DNA from: Rhodeus uyekii
Lineage: Eukaryota; Chordata; Actinopteri; Cypriniformes; Acheilognathidae
DNA: 64,000 bases
Assembly: GCA_037043235.1 (NCBI GenBank)
Contig: JAWRVZ010000048.1
Span: 3,417,501 to 3,481,500, forward strand
Direction of reading: 5' to 3'
How positions within the stretch are numbered: position 1 is the first letter of the stretch; each line of letters begins with the position of its first letter. The notes beneath the pieces are model-generated. The model made no database searches. It had not been told where the DNA came from and saw only the letters and a list, made by a program, of their open reading frames with translations. This document shows positions 48,833 through 60,859 of this stretch, piece after piece. The position numbers were made by a program, and so were the translations under genes.

Positions 48833-50163
48833 ATTTATTCATTCATTTTATTGTTTTTTCTTCATTTACTTAATAAAGAAAATACAAAGTTTGATTAGCC
48901 TCTTTTTAATTATTAAAGTATTTAAATTATCTTATCCTGCTTCATGAATAATTTTTTTGTTTGTTTCAATCATTTTTTGATATTTTAACTGAAAACTTCT
49001 TAACATTAGGATTTAGTTTGACATGTCAAATGTCACGAGTATTTACTCAACTCCATGAAACATTTAGAAATATAAAAATTAAAAACAAATTTTTATAAAG
49101 TTGCAGGCAACGGGGAAACTAAATACCGAATGCAACTCATTAACAATAACCAATCATGTATAATCAGTATAATAAAAAAAGAGAAAAGTATGTTACTTTT
49201 TCAAAAGGGAGAAAAAACGCTTCTCATATTTTGTTTTGTTGACGACAGCGTATTCATATTTTCTTTGACCTTGTGCAGTTATCCTCATGTCGCCCAATCT
49301 GTCCTCATTAGCATCTGTCTAACGTAATTATCTTCTAAATGACAGACAAGATTGCACATCAACAACTAAAAATATGGGAGGTGTTTTCTTTGCATTAGCA
49401 ACTTTATAAATCTAATTAGATGTGCAACCCACTTTTGTGTCACGACCCGTGAGTCGAGAAACACTGGTTTGTAATATTCCCACAATTCAGTTCTCTCATT
49501 AAACACGAGAGGTTCGTGAGATGTTCTCTCTATGAACCGTCAGTTTGGGCTTCAATTATAACGTCTTACAGTGAATAAACCTCAGGTTGCTCGTCTCCTC
49601 TGTGAAGTCTAATGGGTGCGAATATAGCGAAACTCCTCTGAAGCTACAAAGGAAGGGGGACAAGTTTTTACCTTGAACACCAGGAACAATCACTGTGGAG
49701 AAGCTGGGAAAAGCAGCAGATGATAATAATAAGGTCGTTTCTCTCATCTATTTTTAGCACGACTTCATCCTTCTCTTGAGTTTTAAGAACACTTTCATCA
49801 AGAAGGTACATGTTGACTGGAGTAAAAGCAAAGATTGGAGGTTTGTGGCAGATTTTGTGTGCTACACAAGGGAAAAGAAGATGCTCTCTGAGACACTTTT
49901 GTGAAGAAGTGTGTGTGCTTGAGGAAAAGAGCATCAACAATGGGAAAACAAACTTTTAGGCCGTACTTGCACATCTTTAGAATTCACATTGTTTCACAGA
50001 AATCTAGGAAACGCTGAATCTTTTTACCTGTTTAAACAACAACAAAAAACAACAACAGATAGGTGATATATGGCTGATATTGTGGGGAAGGAATCAGGTT
50101 TAATGGTTCCTACTGCAAACACAGACTTTTATTTTGCAGCCAATATCAAATATTTGTTACATA

Positions 50164-50778
50164 TACAGTAGTACCTCAAGATACGAAAGGCTCAACTTAC
50201 GAAAAAACCAAGTTACGAAAGCAAAGACGAAAATTTGTACTGCTCTACATACGAAAAGTTTTCAAGATACGAAAGGTTTCTGAAAGTCCGAGATTCGCGC
50301 CGCACGCCGCCATCTTAGTTATAGTAGACTCGCCACCATCCTCCAGCTCTCCCATTGGTTCCTGATGCTAGCCAAGCCATGAGATCCTTCTCTCTAATTG
50401 GACAGCATCCCTCCCATCATGCATCTTCTATACGTACGTGCTGGCGTGCTTTAGCTCAGCCACTCCGCACCCCAAACTTTACATTTTTTATGTGTTTTCG
50501 TAAAGTTAAGTGTACGTACGTTATCTGCCATTTGTCCTCCTCCTCCTCTGCCGACACTTTCGGAGAGAGCCTCACTCGAAAGGTAAGCTTTGACATTTTA
50601 CGTTATTTCATTGTTTATAGGTCAATTTAGCTTTATTATGAAATTTAATGGGGTGTTTTTGGAGGGCTTGGAAGGGATTAGCCATTTTACATGTAAAATG
50701 TGTTCCAAGATACGAAAAACTCATTATACGAAGGCCGCCTCGGAACTGATTAATTTCGTATCTCGAGGTACCACTGTA
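50164..50778. mobile_element. Non-autonomous mariner-like DNA transposon, copy 2
   Basis: TA flanks the element (50164-50165 and 50777-50778). The termini CAGTAGTACCTCAAGATACG (left) and CAGTGGTACCTCGAGATACG (right, complement) differ at two of 20 positions. Additional TACGAAA blocks are scattered inside. It is related to copy 1 at 15944-16641 by termini and GATACGA content. It has no transposase frame. Confidence 0.88.
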
Positions 50779-50781
50779 TAC

Positions 50782-51170
50782 TGTTATGATCTTGAGTTTT
50801 GTTAATCGTTGTGTTTCTCGGTGCATGTTTGTGTTCCAGGTGGGTTCCAGGTTCCTTGTCTCGTTTTTCACATCCGGGTCCCTTCTGTGTATCTTCCAGG
50901 TCCTTCACACTCCTGTCTGCATCAATCACTTACCCCAAGTCTCGTCAGCTGTTCCCCATCTTCCCTGTGTGTATTTATACCCTCCTGTGTTCCCTTGTCT
51001 TGGTCAGTCATTGACGTTATGTGTGGATGCCATCTCCTTCCATGTTTTGCAATATGAGAGTGCTTTTTTCCTTTGTTGTAAAGCTAATCTACAGTGGATC
51101 CTCTGTCTCCTCGTTATCTCCACATCACACACCGCACCCCTCAGTGACCACTGTTTTTGATTATTTAGTA
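50782..51170 (+). mobile_element. LTR-like unit B (weak)
   Basis: It shares the general layout of units A, C and E: GTCAGCTGTTCCCCATCTTC, a TATA-like GTATTTATACCC, and TCCTGTGTTCCCTTGTC. Termini and target duplication are not clear. It starts only a few bases after the mariner-like element. Confidence 0.4.
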
Positions 51171-51789
51171 AAATAAGTTGTTTTTATTATAGATTACAAG
51201 GGCACATGAATTAAAAGATAATTGAATATGTATGTGCACAGTTATAATAAATAATACATTCTCGATTTTTCATTACTTGGTGACGTTAAAACACAGAGGG
51301 ACTACGATAAACTCACAACAAACTAATATGAAGTGTAGATGTAGTTCTGTCCATCATGACCTTTTACCGCGGTATCAGAGCTTCCTTCTCTCCCAGCAGA
51401 ACGTCAGTTTGACGCAAGGCCTCTCATCACACACACGTGTGAGTCTGTGGACTGAAATTAACTGCTATTGATCCACGGCACTGAAGCCCCAGACAACCGG
51501 TTTAAAGGCCCGTTCAGAGACACACAGGATGTGTGACAGTCCGCTGATCCCACATCAGCACATCGATCTGTAGTAACTTCAATCACCTTCTTATTTGCTC
51601 TGTGATTCTACAGTGAGCGCAGTGGCAGGACGACGGGATAAAAACACATTTGTGTTCAGCCGGAGAGAGTCTGAAACTGCGACAGTTCAAATGTGACATT
51701 ATCAACTATGGTAATTGAGAAGGCCAAACCTTTTCTTCTCTTCCATTTTGATATGTTTGCTGGATAACAAAGAACACAGATTCATAAAA

Positions 51790-51810
51790 ATATAAAAAAA
51801 AAAAAAAAAA
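51790..51810. repeat. Poly(A) tract
   Basis: A run of about 20 adenines with no recognisable retroposon in front of it. Confidence 0.85.
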
Positions 51811-52110
51811 ATTGTATGTGGAAATTGCCCAGCTGTGTGTGACTGCCCCCATACATGTCATGTATCAAAACACATAGAAATATAATAGAAAAATACTGGT
51901 ATTGGTATCCGTTTAGGGTCTATTTTAAAAAATGACCGCAAATAAAAATGAAAAGCGTAAAATAAATAAAAAAAACAGACAAATCCTATTACTCCAAGTT
52001 TAATAAAAGAGTATTGTTACGTCAGTCGTGTCTTTGCCTACCTCCTGGTTCCTCCTGTGATCCTCCCTGTGTATTTCCACTCACCTGACGTGTCAATCAG
52101 CCTCTTTTTC

Positions 52111-52257
52111 ATTTATGCATTTATCAGACGCTTTTATCCAAAGCGACTTACGTTGCTTTCAAGGAACACATTGAATCCGTTATTACCTTCCGTGGGATCG
52201 AACCCATGAACTTGGCATTGTAAACACCAATGCTCTACTGATTGAGCCACAGGAAAG
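52111..52257 (-). mobile_element. tRNA-derived SINE
   Basis: Minus strand: CCTGTGGCTCAATCAGTAGA, GTTTACAATGCCAAGTTCAT, B box GGGTTCGATCCC, and tail CGCTTTGGATAAAAGCGTCT. It belongs to the GTTTACAA subgroup together with the copies at 30108 and 57624. Confidence 0.88.
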
Positions 52258-52648
52258 CTTCAGTTTGCCTTCAGTCTTATGTTGTTGCACTACGGTAATA
52301 TTTCCGTGTCTTTGTTCAATGCTCTGAGTTTTTGCACAATAGGTCCCATTTCAGTTTGTAGTTTTCTAAAGTGTTTCTGTTCTCCTTTTGACACAAGAAG
52401 TGCCGCTTTTATTTTGGATGTGTAAAGCGCTTTTGTTTTATGTTTATCATTAAAAGTAATTTCCACAATCCCTGTGCCTTCTCGTCTCCTCATCATGTAC
52501 AGGGTATAAAGTATAAACAAACAAAAAAATCTTACTTTTAAATAATTTTGCATATTTCTTCATAATGTGTAGAATAACATTCTTTCAAAAATTGTTATAC
52601 ATTCAGTATGTCACTAAATCATGTCCAATAACTGTCAAAATGTAATGT

Positions 52649-53041
52649 ATATGTGTCATGGTTCTGTCTCTGTTTCCAGTGTTATTAATGTTCTAGTAGA
52701 CAGAACCGTGGCACTCCCGTGTGTTTGTCTCTCGTTAGTGTCTGCCCCGCCTCCTTGTTTCCCTTAATCATTCCCAGCTGTGTCTCATCTTCCCTCATGT
52801 GCTCTATTTAATCCTGCTGTGTTTGCTGTCCTGTGTCGTGTCGTTGTCATTTGTTGGTTGTCTTCATGTTTGATCTGGTCCTAGTGCACGTTTAATCCGG
52901 TTTGTTTGTGATCTCGTTTGTGTTGAAGTTATGTTTTCCCCCTTGTGGGAATTTATTTTGTGTATTATGTTATTTTGTTATAAACATTAAATCCTTCACC
53001 CTGCATCTTGAGTCCTCCCTCATTCGAACCGTGACAATATG
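52649..53041 (+). mobile_element. Solo LTR-like unit C with 5-bp target duplication ATATG
   Basis: ATATG at 52649-52653 and 53037-53041 flanks 52654-53036 (383 bp). The unit begins TGTCATGGTTC and ends GAACCGTGACA. It has the TATA-like CTCTATTTAATCC near 52803 and an A-rich signal (TATAAACATTAAATCC) before CTGCATCTTGAGTCCTCC. TG...CA ends, short inverted tips and a 5-bp duplication indicate integrase-mediated insertion followed by LTR-LTR recombination. Retroelement class (Gypsy or ERV-like) is not determinable. Confidence 0.85.
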
Positions 53042-54055
53042 CACATTTACCAAAAGGATTATTAGGAACAGCACACCAATACTGTGTTTGACCCCTCTCA
53101 CCTTCAGAACTGCCTTAATTCTACATGGCATTGATTCAACAAGGTGCTGAAAGCATTCTTTAGAAATGTTGGCCATATTGATAGGAGCATCTTGCAGTTG
53201 ATGGAGATTTGTGGGATGCACATCCAGGGTACGAAGCTCCTGTTCCCGATCCAGGATGCATTATCCTGCTGGAAGCAGCATCAGAGGATGGGTACATGGT
53301 GGTCATACAGGGATGGACATGGTCAGAAACAAAGCTCAAGTAGGCCGTGGCATTTAAACAATGCCATTACACCACCACCACCAGCCTGCACAGTGGACAT
53401 CCATGTTCTCATTCTGTTTATGCCAAATTTTGACTCTACCATCTGAATGTCTCAACAGAAATCGAGACTCATCAGACCAGGCAACATTTTTCCAGTCTTC
53501 AACTGTCCAATTTTGGTGAGCTTGTGCAAATTGTAGCCTCTTTTTCCTATTTGTAGTGGAGATGAGGGGCACGCGGTGGGGTCTTCTGCTGTTGTAGCCC
53601 ATCCGCCTCAAGGTTGTGCATGTTGTTGCTTCACAAATGCTTTGCTGCAAACCTCGGTTGAAATGAGTGGTTATTTCAGTCAAAGTTGCTCTTCTATCTT
53701 GAATCAGTCGACCCTTGACCTCTGACCTCTATCATCAACAAGGCATTTTTACAAACAGGACTGCCGCATACTGGATGTTTTTCCCTTTTCACAGCATTCT
53801 TTGTAAACTCTAGACATGGTTGTGTGTGAAAATCCCAGTAAGTGAGCAGATTGTGAAACACTCAGACCGGCCCGTATGGCAGCAACAACCATGCCACACT
53901 CAAAACTGCTGAAATCACCTTTCTTTCCCATTCTGACATTCAGTTTGGAGTTCAGGAGATTGTCTTGACCAGGACCAACCCATAAATGCATTGAAGCAAC
54001 TGGCGTGTGATTGGTTGATTAGATAATTGCATTAATGAGAAATTGAACAGGTGAC
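53040..54055 (-). mobile_element. Decayed Tc1-like transposon
   Basis: The left terminal region has CCAAAAGGATTATTAGGAAC followed by ACTGTGTTTGACCCC, and the right has ATTGCATTAATGAGAAATTG then AACAGGTG, as in a Tc1-like family common in teleosts. The expected complement of the left tip is missing after AACAGGTG, so the right terminus is lost. The body encodes a broken transposase on the minus strand. Unit C lies only a few bases from the left end. Confidence 0.85.
53090..53931 (-). pseudogene. Tc1-like transposase remnant
   Basis: Translation would start at 53931 (MGKKGDFSSFECG). The N-terminal helix-turn-helix DNA-binding part follows (LSVSQSAHLLGFSHTTMSRV). A stop at about 53749 replaces the next residues, and the frame shifts. 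The second frame (53683-53354) has SRRPHRVPLISTTNRKKRLQ and WSDESRF, which contains the first catalytic aspartate. After AGWWWWCNG the frame breaks. Downstream pieces include QDNA with the second aspartate near 53260, but the segment that should hold the last catalytic acidic residue is deleted. C-terminal HLVESMPCRIKAVLKVRG persists near 53100-53150. Several deletions make it inactive. Confidence 0.88.
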
Positions 54056-54109
54056 TGTGGGCAATGTGTAACATTATATATATATGTATATTGCTGAGTA
54101 TGATGCACA

Positions 54110-54359
54110 TGATGACAGGAATACGAAGAGCAATATCTAATACTCAGGAAAACACAGGAGGAGGAGGACACACAGGTATGATAATAAACGAGTCTAAGGG
54201 AGAACTCAGAGTATGAATATATGATCAGACAAAGGAAACTAATGAGCTAATTCACAAAGGACAGGGGAAAGAGAGGATTAGTGAGGTGATTGACAGGACA
54301 CAGGTGACCAGGATGAAAGAAATGAAAACGTGGGAAAACATGAATCAAAACTGTAACAT
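54110..54359 (-). mobile_element. LTR-like or dispersed repeat fragment (weak)
   Basis: On the minus strand it starts TGTTACAGTTTTGATTC and has CTTTCATCCTGGTCACCTGT and CAATCACCTCACTAATCC, in the style of fish LTRs, ending near CCTGTCATCA. No target duplication was found. Confidence 0.35.
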
Positions 54360-56305
54360 CTCTGTATACACAATATAAGCATACAATATATAGTTTGCTA
54401 TTACTTTCTAAACGACTGATGTTAATAAAATGTTTAAATAATAATAATAATATAGAAATGCTACACTTTTTTTAAATGTCATTTGCTCACTAACCATATT
54501 CTGCAAATTTACTGCTTTTCTTAAACATGCAAAATCTCTCTAATATCTCCCATGGATCCTCAATCTCTGCTAAACCATATTACTAAAAACATATCTTATC
54601 TGTTTAGTAGACATAATGAATTGATAGAGCTTCGCAAATCATTAGACTACATCTCCAGGAACCCATCAGGAGGTAAATAAGATATTTCAAATGTCAAAAA
54701 GCTCAAAACAGCTTTCAGCTCCTACTGTAAATTAATTTAGTGTTTGGTCCTGTGGTGCGACTCCTCCAACAGAAAGAGGTTTTCAGCAATTCATATGCAT
54801 GTAATTACTACATGAAATTAAATTACAATTATGCTAAACACAATATAATACTTTCTTCAAAAAAGACATTGTCTAATTATATTATACATATAATTTACAT
54901 GATCATTTCTGAATGACTATAAGTTTATGTAATAATTCTATTTTTAAATATTTTAAATGATTTTATTGCATCAATGATTAGATTAAAAGAGTTGGAAAAA
55001 TACTAGTTTGTGCTTTAAAAGAGGCTTTAAGTTACAGTTGCTCAAAACAACGTGCATGAGTGTTTTGTAACATGACATGCACTTTAAAAAAAGAAATTAT
55101 TGCAGGAGGAAAATTTCAGTACAAGATATGTCAGTCTTTCTACTTCAATTCATTTCAAGGCATTACTTGCCATTTCTTTTTAATTATTTAATTTTATTAC
55201 CAATTTTCAGTTTCATTTTCTGAACTCAGGCTCAAAACCAAAGTACATTTAGATTTTCTCAGCAGAAGGAGGAAGAAAGTCAGGAGACATTAGCTTTACA
55301 TTTTGCAATGTAAGTGTTTTTCAATTGCTGATATGGGTCAAAGACTTGTATGTGTCTTTTTTACTTAAGCGAGTTAGTCATGACTTATCAACATTTATTC
55401 AGATCTAGGAGATCTGAAAATAAGTGAAAATGAAGCTCAGGCCTAAAATTGACAGAAGAACAGCAATAAATAACGGACTGAATGGAAATTTCTCTGTCGT
55501 TTCTCAGTGGCTGCTCTTGTCATTTAGTTGCGTAATGGGCGACTCGGAAGACATTTCTCCTGTTTATGAGATCACGTTGAGCTCGACACAACCGTGAGCA
55601 CTTCTCCAGCAGCTTTATGTTTGCATAAAAACACATCCTCCTCTCACAAATCAGACAAACAGCCTCTGCCACACCTCATAGCATCAAACACAGACACATA
55701 CTCTGCTTTTCAGCACTTTATCTTTAACAACCGCCTGTGCTGCTTAGAAATCAAATCAATTTCCTTTTGAAATCTTTTAAAATATTAGCATTTGCACTGT
55801 TACCAAAAAGAATCACCTGAATCTATCCATCATCCAAAAAATCTGTCTTGCCAAACTTCACTTTTAATACTAATATAATCTTTTATTAGTGTATTCAAAA
55901 TGTTTTTTGCACGTTCTCATGCATTCATAACAAATACCACAAATATATTATTAATCTCAGTGCAACTCAGTTTAATTCCTCTTATTACAATGCAAAAAAC
56001 TTTTTTATTTTTCCATTTTCCAGTTCCATGTCAAAAAGGTTTATGCAAATATGTCTATGTAGGTCTCATACTTTTAAATCAAGTTAAACTAAATAAAATA
56101 AAATAGTTATGTGTTATTTCAGTAAAAAAATATATTATATTATTAATGTGTTTTTTTCCCGTTTTTTTTAAACATATTTAAACAAAAATATACTTTTCAT
56201 TGTTTTATAACTATTATAACCCTGCAAAAAAGTTAAAAAAAAAAAATGTTGTCAAAACCAAAACCCTCACAAATTCAACTAGTGTTTCTTTGGAAACTGG
56301 GAGCT

Positions 56306-56600
56306 TAAAGTGCCCCAATTATGCTACTTTAAAGCTTGTTTTGGAACACTCTACTGATTTACATGCATCCAATGTCAAAAAACACTTCAGTTTTCTCGTA
56401 ATACATTGCAGTATCACATGTCTTTCCTCACAGTGTCTGAAATGGTTTGATCAAAGATTTGGTCTCTCTAAACCCCGCCTTTCTGCACGCCTGCTCTGCT
56501 CTGATTGGTCAGACGGCACATTCGACCTCTTACAGCGCTTGTCGGAAACCAAACCTCCACATCTGAATTTCAGCTCCAGATCTTGATCAGCGCACGCATA
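56306..56600. repeat. MITE-like repeat beginning TTAAAGTGCCCCAATTATGC
   Basis: The start resembles the ends of the 31.7/40.8-kb family, but the interior (ATTGCAGTATCACATGTC, AAACCCCGCCTTTCTGCACG, GCTCTGATTGGTCAGACG) is different, so it is a related but distinct family. The right end is not resolved. Confidence 0.5.
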
Positions 56601-57623
56601 CGCAATGACACGAACAGTAACGATGGCGTAGGATTTACTGCATCAATTTGAGCATGAATCCTCATCCTTTGGAAGTGCATCAAACAACACAAACTCTTTC
56701 CAGAAACTGCAAAAAGCCAATCAGATAAAAGTTCTCCGCTTTGAGAAATCTCCTGCTATGTTGGTGTGTGTTGTGCATCAGATGGTCAGTGAGCGGTCGG
56801 TCTGTGGGTGAGCCGTCTGACGCTGAGACTAAAATAGAGCTCCAGATCATTAATGCAAAAACTGTCTGGCTCAACAAATGTTAGAAGCTGCTCGTGCTTT
56901 GAGCTTTTATATTATCGTATTCATCTTACTGTGCCCACGGCCTGGATGATTTATATCTTTCTTAGGGGATCAGGCGGGAACATTTTAGTGCATGGACGAA
57001 AAAATGATTTGCATGATCAATGCAAGTCCAGTGTTTCAATAAATCACTATAAGCAATGTAACATGATTTATTGTTTTCAAAATTATTATATTTACTCAGT
57101 ACAATTGTTATGCTGCAAAAGGTTAAAACAGAGATTGAGTTGTCATTGCTTGAGGTGAGGTGCATGCTGACCCCGTTTACGTGCACAGCTGAACACTGAG
57201 GAACATCAAGAGCAGCTCATTATAAGAAATTGCTAGATATAAATCAATAAACAGGCAACAAATGAGCTTTATGAGTTTTGAGAATTACAAGCAAAATAAG
57301 TGTCAAAGACGTGCACACACACCAACAAACAAAACACAAACATGAAATCAAGCTAGTGTAGTTAAAAGTGTTTGTTCACCTTAAAGCTGTGTTTATTTCA
57401 GCTGTCATTTGCAATTTGCTTATTTGGTCTTATTTAACTACCGACTGTTACTGACTGCTCTTTTTGTCATTGGAAATGTAGTTCAACACTTCAAAATTAG
57501 CTAAATTATCCAAAAAATGTAAGATGATAACAAATGATCTTTTTGGTGGTAAATATGGCAGCTTATCATGAAGAAAACCTGTGGTTTTCAAGGTAACATA
57601 TCAAAGTTGGAAATGTTTACGTT

Positions 57624-57769
57624 TATGCATTTATCAGACGCGTTTTTCCAAAGCGACTTACATTGCATTCAAGCAACTCATTGAATCAGTTCTTGCTTTC
57701 CCTGGGATCGAACCCATGACCTTGGCGTTGTAAACACCAATGCTCTACTGGTTGAGCGACAGGAAAGCT
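57624..57769 (-). mobile_element. tRNA-derived SINE
   Basis: Minus strand: CCTGTCGCTCAACCAGTAGA, GTTTACAACGCCAAGGTCAT, B box GGGTTCGATCCC, and tail CGCTTTGGAAAAACGCGTCT. Confidence 0.88.
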
Positions 57770-57776
57770 AAATTCC

Positions 57777-58330
57777 AGAACCGTGACAAAACTAGAGCTA
57801 GAGCGCAGAGTCATGTCTAGATTGCTTTCGGTTCTGTGTCGAGATTCAGACATTCATGCTCCACATGTTTGTCTTCTGTGTTCACTCGTTCTCTGCGCGC
57901 TCCAGTCTTGTATTGTGATTTTGCGGTTTGGAGTTGTTGGGCTCTGTGTGTCGTGCTCTCTTTGGCTGCGTGTTTGAGCACATGTCTTGTCATGCTCGCT
58001 CCTGTTTATTGTCCTAACCTCATCCGCTTGTCATCTGATTATTGGTTCAGTTGCCCTCCCTTGTTATCTTCCTTGTTTGCTGCCTCATTTATTCTTTTGT
58101 GTCTGCAGCCCCGTGCCAGATCATTGTCAAATACACTGCTTGTGTTCCTGCCCTGTCAGATTCAGCCCCGTCCTGCCAACCTTGTCCCTTGCCAAGTTTG
58201 TTATCCCCCATGGGGTCGTTTTTTTCTTCTCCTGTGTTTGTATTTCCTAGTTCTCAAATAAAACCCAATGTTTGCCTATTTCTCAAAGAAAGCCCAGTGT
58301 CTTTGAATCCTCTCCTTATTCTTGACCAAC
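57777..58330 (+). mobile_element. LTR-like unit D (diverged)
   Basis: It begins with GAACCGTGACA, identical to the end of unit C, then TTCGGTTCTGTGTCGAGATT. Later come CTCCCTTGTTATCTTCCTTG, GCCTCATTTATTCTTTTGTG and TTCTCAAATAAAACCCAATG (polyadenylation signal). The layout parallels units A, C and E, but clean termini and duplication are absent. Overlapping chance frames rich in C, L and S are not genes. Confidence 0.5.
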
Positions 58331-59561
58331 ACCTGACTAGTGATGTAAAGTCCGATTCATTTCCGCAAACTAATTCTTTTGGACAGTTCGTTTCAATAAA
58401 CTCATCGTCTCCTTACAGCTTCACACAATGATGTAATTTCATTTAAAACAACTGTTTCATGTTATGGCAAAAAAAAAAAAAAAACATTCAAATAAAGTCA
58501 TTTGTATCAATGCATATTAAAACATTCAAATGAAAAGTTATATGTGTGAAGGCATACTGCTGATTATTGCCTTTCATTCACTTAAGTTAATGTCGTTTGT
58601 GGTCACAGTTTCTTTCGCTGATCCTTTATGTTGGATTTGTAAGGCGGACAAGGTTGGCTGGGACTTTTCCCGTCAGGCTGTTCCCGAGTGTGTCCCGCTG
58701 TGACAAATTGTCTTAATACACATCTCCAGAGACACAACATGCTGGGCATAACACCTCAACCTCACTTTTGCATTTCTCCCTGTTCACCCCTCTTTCCCAT
58801 CTCTTCTCTCCAAATGGTGAAAGGATCTCAAACTCACCCAACAGTCCTCATGCTTTAATGTGGGTGAGGGTCATTTGAAATGTCTAAGTGTGACTGGTAC
58901 AAAGGTCTTATTCCCATAAGAACCAAACCAAGAGTGTTAAAGGTTAAAGAGTTTAGGAATGTCTGGCTTATTGGGATGGTTTGCCCCTTCCAGAGTCTTC
59001 CATGCTAATTACCGTTTGTCCTCAAAAACCAAAAGGTCCAATGTTAACTCAGGTTTACATTTCAAAGAGGTTCCTGTCCTGGTTTAGATATTCAAAGGAA
59101 AGTTTCAAAAGGCTCATGGCTCTTTCTTGTAGTGGCCAGATGCATTCAAAATGATGAGTGTCCCAACAGATACTCTGCATTATGAATTCATCTAGGCAAA
59201 TTATAACCAATATCAGCCCGTAACGTGGAGTGCCTTTGGACAATCAACATTATGTATTTTCCTAAATTCAAATTTATGTGAAGGCAGCATTAGACTTCAA
59301 CAAATAGGACAGAGTTTTTCCACTCATCCTGAAATAGAAATAAAATAAAAATATGAAAATGCATGCAGCAAGACCATAGAACTAAAAGGTAACATTTGAC
59401 AAGAAATAGGAGAGAGTTCATATTGAGATATCTGACTTATGAATGCAGATCTTTTACAGTGGGCATTTACTGATCAGAAAAGTCTATGAGACCAGCAAAA
59501 ATCTCCATATGAACTAATTCCTATTTCAGAGAAAAACTGAGGAATAAAAAAAAATCAAAAT

Positions 59562-59983
59562 GTTTCTGTCACGGTTGGGAAACAGGAGGACTTATGTGCA
59601 GGTGAAAAATAGCATATTTATTGTGATAAACATAAATCAAAACGCACAAAAGAAAATAACTCACAAGGGAGAAAACATTAACTTAAACATGATAACAAGA
59701 CACTCAAGGAACATAAACAGACCAGATGAACGGGGAGCAGAGACACGGGAAACACAGGCATGGAATGACAACGACACGACACAGGACAGCAAACACACAG
59801 GGATTAAATAGGGAACACATGAGGAAGGCAACGAGCAGAAACAGCTGGGATCAATAAAGGGAAACAAGGGAACAAAATGGGTGGGGTTACACAGTGACAA
59901 GACCCGACAACGGGGCAGTGTCAGACCTCTGTCAACCAACACACTACAAACCCAAACTGAAGTGACAGAACCCTGACAGTTTC
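59562..59983 (-). mobile_element. Solo LTR-like unit E with 5-bp target duplication GTTTC
   Basis: GTTTC at 59562-59566 and 59979-59983 flanks 59567-59978 (412 bp). On the minus strand the unit starts TGTCAGGGTTCTGTCACTTC and ends CCCAACCGTGACA. It has CCCTATTTAATCCC as a TATA-like box, and CACAATAAATATGC as polyadenylation signal followed by CACCTGCACATAAGTCCTCC. It shares CCCAGCTGT and TGCTGTCCTGTGTCGTGTCG with unit C but lies in the opposite orientation. Confidence 0.86.
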
Positions 59984-60553
59984 TTCATAGGAAGTCATGA
60001 AGTTGCATGAAACAAAAGAGTTAAAAACACTCTCCATGAGAGCGTTACATCCCCTAAACGGATCAGTTCTGTCTGAAGACACTCTCCTTGACCAGCATCA
60101 GGCGCTTCAGGACAACTCTCCTTTGTCAATATTTGTATATACAAGATAAATATTATATATACCAAGAATGAGATTGAGTTGGCACTCAAAGTCTGTGTTT
60201 ATTGATTGTTTCTTAAAAACCTCAAGTAATTCAATAACATCAGGGTAAATGTGAGACCACGTTTTATAACCACCTAATCCAAATGAGGACACACAGAGCT
60301 GGACTAGGACATAAGACGCTGATGCTGCCGAAGACATTATACACAAGGTCAGCGTTTTAATCTTCTTGGCACAGTGTTTTAGACATCATAAGTCGTGGGT
60401 TGTTAATTCTCAGAGGGTCACTTTAATGTGCTGCCAATAGAAGTTTCCAAAAAGCATTTGAGATTCTGAAGCACAAGACAAATATTTGAAAAGTTTTACA
60501 GTGCTTTGGTAAACCATCTAGATCGGTGATCTTCAACAGCGCTTCCACTAAGA

Positions 60554-60625
60554 TTTTTTTTTTGGAAGTCCAGACTTCCAGATGTTAGTTTTTGGAAGTC
60601 CCAGGTATTATTTTTGGAAGTCCCT
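60554..60625 (+). repeat. Three spaced copies of TTTTTGGAAGTCC
   Basis: The motif TTTTGGAAGTCC occurs at about 60561, 60591 and 60613, with CAGACTTCCAG between the first two as a partial inverted copy. It may be the end of the CpG-rich element that follows; identity unknown. Confidence 0.7.
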
Positions 60626-60859
60626 TTTACAGTACTACTACGTCGTAAAGCACAATAATTTTATGCCTGTTACATATAAAAGATACTAGAGAAGATACTA
60701 GAGGGTTAAAGTAACAAATACTTATGAGTTTTGTGCAGAAATATTTATTTAACAGGAACAACACATACATGAAAAACACACTGTCATACAATTTCACATA
60801 AATTTAAGTTGGAGGTAATCACAAATGTAAAACACATCTCCCTTCCCTAGTATGAAATT

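Noticed and set aside
44046..53036. Units A and C as the 5' and 3' LTRs of one complete retroelement
   Set aside because: C has its own perfect 5-bp target duplication, the units differ strongly in length, and the 8 kb between them has no gag, protease, reverse transcriptase or integrase similarity.
30108..57769. tRNA genes (the sequences contain A- and B-box motifs and would be hit by tRNA searches)
   Set aside because: All share the same non-tRNA linker and GGATAAAAGCGTCTGCC tail, lack a convincing cloverleaf 3' half, and occur in many copies: they are SINE heads.
57783..58431. Overlapping plus-strand frames rich in cysteine, leucine and serine
   Set aside because: Three overlapping frames in a pyrimidine-rich LTR-like unit; no frame shows domain structure.
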